The position numbers and the translations under genes are program-made. Of a DNA stretch of 64,000 nt, positions 45,370 to 52,123 are shown piece by piece. Every line of letters begins with the position of its first letter. The stretch's first letter is position 1. The notes beneath the pieces are model-generated. The model was not told the origin of the DNA. It saw only the letters and a list, made by a program, of their open reading frames with translations, and did not search any database. This DNA is from Edaphobacter flagellatus (GTDB taxonomy: Bacteria > Acidobacteriota > Terriglobia > Terriglobales > Acidobacteriaceae), in contig NZ_CP073697.1 in assembly GCF_025264665.1 (NCBI RefSeq), positions 3,887,501 to 3,951,500 on the forward strand, in the 5' to 3' direction.

Positions 45370-46145
45370 GCTGCCGCCTCCGCCGTGCTTTCGGTTTGTT
45401 TGTCGTCAAGCAGGAAGGTGCGGAGCTTGGTCTCCATCATGCGCGGATTCATGCCTTCCAGGATGGAGACGACGCCTTCGAGCATCATCTCCTTGATCAT
45501 CTGTTCTTCGCGATGACGAATCTTGAGCTTGCCGGCGACGGGAAGAAAGATGAGGTTAGCGAGCGCGACTCCATAGATGGTGGCAACGAAGGCGACGGCG
45601 ATACCACGTCCGACTTCTGTGATGTTATCGAGGTGCTGCATGACCTGGATGAGACCGAGGACCGCCCCGATAATGCCTACCGTAGGTGAGTAGCCGCCTG
45701 CGGCTTCAAAGACCTGCGGGATTTTTTCTTCCATCTCGGTTTTATTGTCGAGCTCCATTTGCATAATCTTGCGGACTTCGCTCGGCTCGGTTCCGTCGAT
45801 GGCAAGCATGAGGGCCTGTTTGAGGAAGGGATCACTGACAGTAGGGAGATCCTGATCGAGAGAGACGATGCCGCTCTTGCGTGCCTTATTGGCGAACTGC
45901 ACGAGTTGTTTGAGCACAGTTTCGCCATTGGAGCTTCCTGAGAAGAAGATGCGAGCCATGCGCTGTAAGGCGGCGAGAAATATCTTGAGCGGAAATTGAA
46001 GCATAACGGCGCCCATTGTCCCACCGATGACGATGAGCGCGGCGGTTGGCTGCGTGATCTGCGAGATGCTGCCGCCTTCGATCATCATGCCGGCAAGAAT
46101 GCCGAGGATGGCGACGATGATGCCACCGATGCTGGCGATATCCAT
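45366..46145 (-). CDS. motA: Flagellar motor stator protein MotA
   Basis: 259 residues from ATG 46145, with ribosome site AGAGGG seven bases upstream; an in-frame extension to 46340 overlaps flbD and is rejected. It starts MDIASIGGIIVAILGILAGM and has the four-helix MotA plan with the cytoplasmic loop (VRKIMQMELDNKTEMEEKIP) and the conserved helices 3-4 (AAGGYSPTVGIIGAVLGLIQ, VAFVATIYGVALANLIFLPV). With MotB it forms the ion-driven stator. Confidence 0.96.
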   Translation of the reverse strand: MDIASIGGIIVAILGILAGMMIEGGSISQITQPTAALIVIGGTMGAVMLQFPLKIFLAALQRMARIFFSGSSNGETVLKQLVQFANKARKSGIVSLDQDLPTVSDPFLKQALMLAIDGTEPSEVRKIMQMELDNKTEMEEKIPQVFEAAGGYSPTVGIIGAVLGLIQVMQHLDNITEVGRGIAVAFVATIYGVALANLIFLPVAGKLKIRHREEQMIKEMMLEGVVSILEGMNPRMMETKLRTFLLDDKQTESTAEAAA

Positions 46146-46167
46146 AAAACGTCCCTCTGCGATGAAG

Positions 46168-46434
46168 CTAGGTATTAGAAGTCTGTGTGCTGCGTTCCTG
46201 CGTCTCTCTCGCACTGCATGCGCCGAGAGCGGATGCAGCCTCGGGCCACGCGGCGCGCAGGACAGAGGCGCGATAGTCCAGTGCGCGGCGCATGACTTCG
46301 CTGCGCGGTTCGAGGACGACCAGTTTTTCTCCGGTGACAAGTGTTAATACAGTGTCCGGAGCAGATTCGGCGTATTTGATGAGATCGCAGTTGATGCTGA
46401 GTCGGCTGCCGTTCAGGCGCGTCAGTTCGATCAT
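46168..46434 (-). CDS. flbD: Flagellar FlbD family protein
   Basis: 88 residues from ATG 46434, with GAGGAA seven bases upstream. MIELTRLNGSRLSINCDLIK and ESAPDTVLTLVTGEKLVVLE match the whole FlbD (PF06289-type) domain. These small proteins commonly sit just before motA, as here, and act at the cell base of the flagellum. The C-terminal 25 residues are a Ser/Thr/Ala-rich extension. First gene of flbD-motA-motB. Confidence 0.88.
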   Translation of the reverse strand: MIELTRLNGSRLSINCDLIKYAESAPDTVLTLVTGEKLVVLEPRSEVMRRALDYRASVLRAAWPEAASALGACSARETQERSTQTSNT

Positions 46435-46454
46435 GAAGATATTCCTCATGGCTC

Positions 46455-46481
46455 TCATCGGCGTATTGCGGCGCAGTAATA
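46455..46481 (-). promoter_or_regulatory. Candidate sigma-28 (FliA) promoter for flbD-motA-motB
   Basis: On the minus strand GCCGATGA (46455-46462) matches the FliA -10 (GCCGATAA) at 7 of 8. At 11-base spacing upstream is TATTACTG (46474-46481), a weak match to TAAAGTTT. Transcription would start about 14 bases before ATG 46434. The same GCCGATGA occurs in the divergent flagellin promoter. Confidence 0.45.
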
Positions 46482-46529
46482 GGGAGAGAGGCGGAGTAAT
46501 CGAAGGTAATGAATGAAGTGACAGGCGAC

Positions 46530-46556
46530 TCAAGTCACGACGCCAAGGGCCGATGA
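46530..46556 (+). promoter_or_regulatory. Sigma-28 (FliA) promoter of the flagellin gene
   Basis: TCAAGTCA (46530-46537), 11 bases, GCCGATGA (46549-46556) fits the FliA consensus TAAAGTTT-N11-GCCGATAA with exact spacing and a 7/8 -10. Start of transcription near 46563, giving a roughly 110-base leader to ATG 46676. Confidence 0.75.
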
Positions 46557-46675
46557 GTTGGGAGAACGCAAAGCCTTTCGCAAGGTCAGACGGATGGAGG
46601 GGAGACCCAAGAGCCGGATCGCCAGGGACAGGCAGTGCGGTAACTCAATTTCGAGTGATAGAGGAGCGTTCCCCA

Positions 46676-47524
46676 ATGTCCTTGGGTGTATTGAATAACA
46701 TTTCGGCAATCTACGCGCAGACTAACCTGAACCAGACCCAGGCGAGCCTGCAGAACACACTCACGCAGCTCTCTTCCGGTTCGCGCATTAACAGCGGTGC
46801 GGACGACGCGGCAGGCCTTGCGCTGGCCGACGGACTGCATGCGAACGTTGCGGCTCTTACGCAGTCGTCACAGAATGCCAGCGCGGGCGTCGGTCTGCTG
46901 CAGACTGCAGATGGCGCTCTGGCGCAGGTGACCAACCTGCTCAACCGCGCGATTACGCTGGCGACCGAGGCTGCCAACGGCACGCTGAACACCAATCAGG
47001 TCAGCTCGGCCGACCAGGAGTACCAGAACATCCTGACCGAGATCGCCAACATCGGTACCACGACGAACTACAACGGCCAGAACGTTTTTTCGGCGACTCC
47101 GGTCAAGATCTTCGTCAGCGACGGTACTTCGTCGGGATCAAGCACCTTCAACGAGACCATCGGCGTGCTGACCAAGGCGAGCGTTGGTACGACCTCGGCT
47201 GGTGCAGGGGCTGACCTGACGACCAACGCCACACTGGATGCGACGACCGCCACCAACATCCTTACCACGCTCACCTCGGCAGTACAGAATGTCGCCTATC
47301 AGCGCGGTACGATCGGTGCCAACATCAACCAGCTCAATGCGGCTTCGAACGTGGCGAGCTCACAGTCGGTCAACCTGTCCTCGGCAGAGAACAATATCCG
47401 CGCTACGAACTTTGGCCAGGCGACCAGCGATATGGCGAAGTACAAGGTACTGAGCCAGACGGGCATTGCTGCTCTCTCCCAGGCAAATGCTGTGCAGCAG
47501 GATGTGCTGAAGCTGCTGCAGTAG
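46676..47524 (+). CDS. fliC: Flagellin
   Basis: 282 residues from ATG 46676; in-frame codons upstream to 46553 lie over the promoter and are rejected. The N-terminal D0/D1 domain (SLGVLNNISAIYAQTNLNQT, LSSGSRINSGADDAAGLALA) and the C-terminal D1/D0 domain (SSAENNIRATNFGQATSDMA, KYKVLSQTGIAALSQANAVQ) are canonical. The central variable region is short (about residues 135-200) and Thr/Ser/Gly-rich, so this is a small flagellin with almost no D2/D3. It is exported through the flagellar system and polymerised into the filament. fliD and fliS follow. Confidence 0.96.
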   Translation: MSLGVLNNISAIYAQTNLNQTQASLQNTLTQLSSGSRINSGADDAAGLALADGLHANVAALTQSSQNASAGVGLLQTADGALAQVTNLLNRAITLATEAANGTLNTNQVSSADQEYQNILTEIANIGTTTNYNGQNVFSATPVKIFVSDGTSSGSSTFNETIGVLTKASVGTTSAGAGADLTTNATLDATTATNILTTLTSAVQNVAYQRGTIGANINQLNAASNVASSQSVNLSSAENNIRATNFGQATSDMAKYKVLSQTGIAALSQANAVQQDVLKLLQ

Positions 47525-47540
47525 TTGTTGCTGTAGTACA

Positions 47541-47573
47541 GCGGTTGCGGGTGGGAGACCTGCTCGCAACCGC
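47541..47573 (+). terminator. Terminator after flagellin
   Basis: A perfect 9-bp stem (gcggttgcg 47541-47549, cgcaaccgc 47565-47573) followed by GTTCTTTCC. It lies 17 bases past the fliC stop, so abundant flagellin mRNA is separated from fliD-fliS. Confidence 0.7.
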
Positions 47574-47680
47574 GTTCTTTCCTGCGCCTAAAGCTGATCT
47601 GGATGAGAGAACTCTTATGCAGAAGCCGCTGCTTTGGCGATGAAGTTGCTTGATAGTGGTCGGAAAGTAAGGAGATGTAG

Positions 47681-49054
47681 ATGGGCACGGTTGGGCTAAA
47701 CTTTGGGGCGATCAACAGCGGGACCGGCATCGATGTGGCAGCTACCGTTTCGCAGATTATTGCAGCAGAGCAAGCGGTGGAGACACCGTGGAAAAACCAG
47801 CTGACGACTCTGAAAGCGCAGGACACAGCGTTTAGTTCAATCGGCACCGATCTTGCCACACTATCTTCTTCGCTGCAGGCGCTGACTGGATTCAGCGGAG
47901 TTTTTGCTGCCAAACAGGGGGCCAGTTCCGATACGAATGTGATTGCACTGAGCTCGGCAACGTCGACTGCCGTGGCGGGCAGCCACTCCATCACCGTGAA
48001 CTCTCTGGCTCAGACTTCTTCGATGTACTCGGGAGTGATTGCAAATGTCGGCGATACACTTAGCGGGTCGCTCACGATCCAGATTGGCAGCGGTACTGCA
48101 CAAACGATTACGGTAGGCAGCACCAGCAATACATTGTCCTCGCTGGCGGCAGCCATCAATGGGGCTTCAATTGGTGTGCGCGCAAGTGTGATCAAGGACA
48201 CGACAGGATCGCGTCTTTCGCTGGTGAGTGCGACGAGCGGAGCTGCGGGGCAGATCACACTCAGCGGATCGCTGACGGATGCAACGACGGGAACATCTGT
48301 ATCATTTCAGCAAGGACAGCAGGGGCAGGATGCGAGCCTCAATATTGATGGATTAGATATAACGACGGCTTCGAATACGGTCTCGGATGTTATCCCGGGT
48401 GTGACCTTTCAGATACTTGCGGCAACAGGCTCATCGCAGCCGGTGCAGGTTCAGATTGCCAACGACAATAGCACGATCACGCAGGCGATGAGTGCGTTTG
48501 TTACGGCATACAACGCTGTGGTGACGGATATCAAGACGCAGGAAGGAAAGGATGCCAATGGCAGCGCGCAGCCGTTGTATGGCGATCCTACGTTGGCTCT
48601 GATCCAGAGCCAGTTGTCCTCGGGACTGCTTGGCGGCTCCGCCAGCGGCGCGATTACCAGCATTGGGCAGCTGGGGCTTTCGATTGGTCAGAATGGAATG
48701 CTTACGCTCGATAGCGGGCAGTTGCAGTCTGTGTTGAATACGAATTTCTCCGATGTGATGGGGTACTTCCAGAACGTCAACAGCTTTGGGCAGACGCTAA
48801 ACAAGTCTCTGAATGGGTTGAGCAGCACATTGACGTCTGGCGCTATTTATCTTGCCCTGCAGCAGAATGCGGCGCAGGAGACATCCCTGAACAAGAACAT
48901 CAGCGACCAAGAGACGCGAATTGCTGCCGACAAGGCGCGTCTTACGGACCAATTGAATACAGCGAATCAGATACTTCAGGATCTGCCGAACCAGATCAAT
49001 GCTGTCAATCAACTCTACAGCGCGGTGACGGGCTACAACCAGCAGAACGGATAA
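47681..49054 (+). CDS. fliD: Flagellar filament capping protein FliD (HAP2)
   Basis: 457 residues, ribosome site AAGGAG before ATG 47681. The N-terminal FliD domain has INSGTGIDVAATVSQIIAAE, QLTTLKAQDTAFSSIGTDLA, and SSATSTAVAGSHSITVNSLA. The middle contains two hypervariable beta domains. The C-terminal FliD domain has AYNAVVTDIKTQEGKDANGS and the helical end LNKNISDQETRIAADKARLT. It forms the cap that folds incoming flagellin at the filament tip. Four bases before fliS. Confidence 0.95.
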   Translation: MGTVGLNFGAINSGTGIDVAATVSQIIAAEQAVETPWKNQLTTLKAQDTAFSSIGTDLATLSSSLQALTGFSGVFAAKQGASSDTNVIALSSATSTAVAGSHSITVNSLAQTSSMYSGVIANVGDTLSGSLTIQIGSGTAQTITVGSTSNTLSSLAAAINGASIGVRASVIKDTTGSRLSLVSATSGAAGQITLSGSLTDATTGTSVSFQQGQQGQDASLNIDGLDITTASNTVSDVIPGVTFQILAATGSSQPVQVQIANDNSTITQAMSAFVTAYNAVVTDIKTQEGKDANGSAQPLYGDPTLALIQSQLSSGLLGGSASGAITSIGQLGLSIGQNGMLTLDSGQLQSVLNTNFSDVMGYFQNVNSFGQTLNKSLNGLSSTLTSGAIYLALQQNAAQETSLNKNISDQETRIAADKARLTDQLNTANQILQDLPNQINAVNQLYSAVTGYNQQNG

Positions 49055-49058
49055 CGAC

Positions 49059-49526
49059 ATGATGACGAACTATCAGGAGCAATCGCTGGCTGGAGCTACA
49101 GGAGTAGAGCTTGTGGTGGCCTTGTATAACGGGCTTGTGCGGTTTCTCTACCAGGCGCTTGCATGTATCGACGAAGGCGACATACGTGGTCGGCGGATTT
49201 CAGTGAAGAAGGCGTTGGATATCGTGATGTATCTGCAGGCACGCCTGCGCCTTGATCTTGGCGGAGAGACGGCGGCATCGCTAAGTGACTTCTATGCTGC
49301 GATTTTCACGATGACGCTGGAAGCTTCGCACGAGGATTCGCACGACAAGATGGAAGAGGTGATCCAGTGCGTGCGGAGTGTGCGCGAGGCATGGATTATC
49401 GCTGCACGCGATCCTGAGGCTGGCCGTGTTCTTCCCCGTGAGTTGAGAACGCAGGAGGAGCGATTTCTTGCTCCGGCTGTCGTGGAAGCCGTGGGAGAAC
49501 CTGCGTCTGCAGGCTGGTCTGCATAA
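49059..49526 (+). CDS. fliS: Flagellin export chaperone FliS
   Basis: 155 residues. YQEQSLAGATGVELVVALYN and GLVRFLYQALACIDEGDIRG match the FliS four-helix bundle start (usual Y-x-x-x-x-V...P-x-x-L-[IV]-x-[ML]-[LY]-[DN]-G-A). ISVKKALDIVMYLQARLRLD fits helix 2-3. It binds flagellin and keeps it unfolded for export. A 30-residue tail beyond the family core has no clear role. Its stop codon abuts that of the ABC exporter gene on the other strand. Confidence 0.9.
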   Translation: MMTNYQEQSLAGATGVELVVALYNGLVRFLYQALACIDEGDIRGRRISVKKALDIVMYLQARLRLDLGGETAASLSDFYAAIFTMTLEASHEDSHDKMEEVIQCVRSVREAWIIAARDPEAGRVLPRELRTQEERFLAPAVVEAVGEPASAGWSA

Positions 49527-51332
49527 TTAAATTGCTACGGAAAGCTCTTCTTCGAGACGTTGTTTTTCGTAGAGGCTGGTGTAGTAGCCATTCCGTGCGA
49601 TGAGCTCGTCGTGAGTTCCCAGCTCGGCGATGCGTCCGTGTACAAGGACAGCGATCTGGTCTGCGTTGCGAGCGGTTGAGATGCGATGCGAAATGAAGAT
49701 TGTTGTTCGCTTTTGCATGACCTTCGCGAGCCCAGAGAGAATCTGCTCTTCAGTATAGGTGTCGACCGAGGCGAGTGCATCATCGAGAATGAGGATACGG
49801 GGATTGCGGATGACGGCACGCGCAATAGCTGTACGTTGCTTTTGGCCGCCGGACAGAGTGACACCCCGCTCGCCGACCATCGTGTCGAAGCCGCGTGGGA
49901 ATTCTAAAATTTCAGTGCGAATGTGGGCGATACCTGCGGCGGTTTGGATCTGCTCGTCTGTAGCTTGAGGTGTGCCAAAGCTGATGTTCTGGCGGATGGT
50001 GTCGGAGAAGAGAAAGGTCTCTTGCGGCACGTAGCCGATATTTGCGCGCAGGTCGGCGAGTGGGAAGGAGCGGATCGGTTCTCCGTCGATGAGCACCATG
50101 CCGGGCGCAGCATCCTGAAGACGAGGGATCAGCGAAACCAGTGTCGATTTGCCGGAGCCTGTTGGGCCGACGATTGCGAGTGATGATCCCGCAGGAATAC
50201 TCAAATGGATGCCGTCGAGAACGGTAGGGCCGCCAGGATAGGCGAAGGTGAGATTACGAAGTTCGATGCTGCCCTGGATGGAACACCGTTCAAGATGCTT
50301 CGAGTTTGCAATGGGTTCGACGTAGTCCGTACCGCGCTGCGGTTGGCAAGCAAGAAGAGTGGGATCGTCGGCGATGGAGGGTTGTTGCCTTAGTAATTCA
50401 TCAATGCGCACGACGGATGCAGTGCCGCGCTGAAAGAGGTTGACGACCCAGCCGATAGCGATGATGGGCCAGATGAGCTGAACCATGTAGACGTTGAAGC
50501 TGGCAAATTGGCCGAGTGTTATCTGGTGTCGCACAACCTGATGTCCACCGACCAGAAGCGTAATCATCAGCGAAAGGCCGAGCACGAATTCGAGCGTTGG
50601 CCAGAGCATGGCCATCAGGCGGACAAGATGGAGCGATCGGCGGATGTATTCGTGGTTGGCTTCTTCAAATGAGGCAACCTCGGCTTCTTCCTGCGCGAAG
50701 GCGCGGATCAGGCGAGCGCCGGAGAAATTCTCCTGCGCCTTGGCGGAGATGTCAGAGAACATTGCCTGAATGCGCTCGAACCGCCGATGAATGCGATTGC
50801 CGAAGTACTGAACGAGAACGGATGCGGCGGGCAGCGGCACGAAGGCGAAGAAGGTGAGCTTGGGGCTGATGCGGTACATGAAGGGCAGCGCAGCGCAGGT
50901 GAAGACGAGCGTATTGGCGCTGTACATAATTGCGGGACCCAGAAGCTGGCGTACGGCATTCAGGTCATTCGTAGTGCGGGCCATGATGTCGCCCGTGCGA
51001 TGCGTATGGTAGAACTCAGGCGATTGGCGTTCGAGGTTGGCGAAGAGATCGTTGCGGAGGTCGAACTCAATCTCGCGCGATGCGCCGATAATGACCTGGC
51101 GCGTGGTGTAGAGGAAGACGGCGGAGAGTGATGCTACGAGCAGGAGGCGGAGTGCATGGAAGAGAATCTTTTGCTGCGTAATCCCATGTTGCAAATCATC
51201 GATGGCATGGCCGATGACGATAGGAACGAGCACTTTGAGTGTGTTGTAGAAGATGACGGCGATGCCACCCCAGGCAAGGGATTTCCAATAACGCTTGAGA
51301 TAAGGATTGAGGGGCTTCAGCCGATCCATCAT
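49527..51332 (-). CDS. ABC exporter, fused membrane and ATPase domains (MsbA/MdlB-like)
   Basis: 601 residues. Six membrane helices (residues about 15-300; the type IV exporter fold with FYHTHRTGDIMARTTNDLNA in the coupling region) precede an ATPase domain. The ATPase has Walker A GPTGSGKST (389-397), Q-loop YVPQETFLFSDTIRQNI, signature LSGGQKQR (493-500), Walker B ILILDDALASVDT (513-525) and H-loop ISHR. The residue after the Walker B Asp is Asp518 instead of the catalytic Glu, as in one half of heterodimeric exporters such as BmrC. No partner half-transporter is adjacent. Likely exports lipids or drugs. Confidence 0.94.
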   Translation of the reverse strand: MMDRLKPLNPYLKRYWKSLAWGGIAVIFYNTLKVLVPIVIGHAIDDLQHGITQQKILFHALRLLLVASLSAVFLYTTRQVIIGASREIEFDLRNDLFANLERQSPEFYHTHRTGDIMARTTNDLNAVRQLLGPAIMYSANTLVFTCAALPFMYRISPKLTFFAFVPLPAASVLVQYFGNRIHRRFERIQAMFSDISAKAQENFSGARLIRAFAQEEAEVASFEEANHEYIRRSLHLVRLMAMLWPTLEFVLGLSLMITLLVGGHQVVRHQITLGQFASFNVYMVQLIWPIIAIGWVVNLFQRGTASVVRIDELLRQQPSIADDPTLLACQPQRGTDYVEPIANSKHLERCSIQGSIELRNLTFAYPGGPTVLDGIHLSIPAGSSLAIVGPTGSGKSTLVSLIPRLQDAAPGMVLIDGEPIRSFPLADLRANIGYVPQETFLFSDTIRQNISFGTPQATDEQIQTAAGIAHIRTEILEFPRGFDTMVGERGVTLSGGQKQRTAIARAVIRNPRILILDDALASVDTYTEEQILSGLAKVMQKRTTIFISHRISTARNADQIAVLVHGRIAELGTHDELIARNGYYTSLYEKQRLEEELSVAI

Positions 51333-51365
51333 GACAATAGTTTAATCCGCTGGAAGATTAGATAC

Positions 51366-51413
51366 GCCGGACGAGGGAAAGGTTCTGAGGCGAGCGCCCG
51401 CGCCCCGTCCGGC
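51366..51413. other. Long inverted repeat between FKBP and ABC exporter genes
   Basis: gccggacg (51366-51373) and cgtccggc (51406-51413) form a perfect 8-bp stem around 32 GC-rich bases. It lies just past the FKBP stop on the minus strand. It has no T-run and may be a weak or Rho-assisted terminator. Confidence 0.45.
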
Positions 51414-51424
51414 TTCATCATCTA

Positions 51425-52081
51425 TTAGTTCGACTGCGGGGCAGGCGGCGTCTGTGGCTTTGGAGCGGTCGCGGGTTGGCTCGGCTCGGCGGGCTTCGCA
51501 GGCTCCGTAGGCTTGGTCTCCTGAGCCGGGGCTGCCTTTGGCTCAGGCGGTGTGTCGGACTGAGCGACCAGCTCGACATCAAAGATCAGGTCGGCCTTGG
51601 CGGGAATGACGGGAGGTCTGCCGCTTTCGCCGTAGGCAAGCTGGTAGGGAATATAGAGACGACGCTTGCCGCCGATGTGCATGCCTTCGAAGCCGGTGTC
51701 CCAGCCAGGGATTACTCTGCGTCCACCGTAGGGGAAGACAATAGGTTCGCCACCAGGATGATCATGAGAGGAGTCGAACTTCGTTCCATCGGTAAGCCAG
51801 CCGGTGTAATGGACCGTATAGAACTTGCGCGTCTCCGCGAGGGGACCAGTGCCTACTTCAATGTCGATGTAGCGCAGAGCATAGAGATTTTTGGGGGTGC
51901 CTTCAACCTTAGGTATGTTAGGAGGATTGTCGGCTGGGTTTGCCGCAGGCGCGTTAGCAGCCGGTTTTGCTGCGGTAGAGCGGCGGGCAGTAGTGGTCTT
52001 TCGTTGTGGGGTTGTCGTTGTGGTCTGTGCGGCAGCAGTTGCGGCGATCAGCACAAGGGCGAGAGAAAGTCGATGTGTCAT
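51425..52081 (-). CDS. Exported FKBP-type peptidyl-prolyl isomerase
   Basis: 218 residues. A Sec signal peptide (LSLALVLIAATAAAQ) and a Thr/Ala/Pro-rich linker lead to one FKBP domain (about 70-175). It has YTVHYTGWLTDGTKFDSSHD, FPYGGRRVIPGWDTGFEGMH and IGGKRRLYIPYQLAYGESGR, then VIPAKADLIFDVELV, covering the usual catalytic pocket residues (Tyr, Phe, Asp, Trp). A Pro/Glu/Ala-rich tail of about 40 residues follows, probably a flexible spacer. It would speed folding of exported proteins in the periplasm. Confidence 0.93.
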   Translation of the reverse strand: MTHRLSLALVLIAATAAAQTTTTTPQRKTTTARRSTAAKPAANAPAANPADNPPNIPKVEGTPKNLYALRYIDIEVGTGPLAETRKFYTVHYTGWLTDGTKFDSSHDHPGGEPIVFPYGGRRVIPGWDTGFEGMHIGGKRRLYIPYQLAYGESGRPPVIPAKADLIFDVELVAQSDTPPEPKAAPAQETKPTEPAKPAEPSQPATAPKPQTPPAPQSN

Positions 52082-52123
52082 CTTGGCATTTAGTGTAGGC
52101 CACCTATGCCAGTTTTGCCGTTT

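Noticed and set aside
46534..46648. Possible divergent class I c-di-GMP riboswitch before flagellin (ACGCAAAGCC block, aagggc/gcctt(t) closing stem, ggcagtgcggtaac near the 3' end)
   Set aside because: The 5' arm falls inside the well-matched sigma-28 promoter, so it would not be transcribed. The GAAA loop and the AAACC segment of the class are missing. A covariance-model search would settle it.
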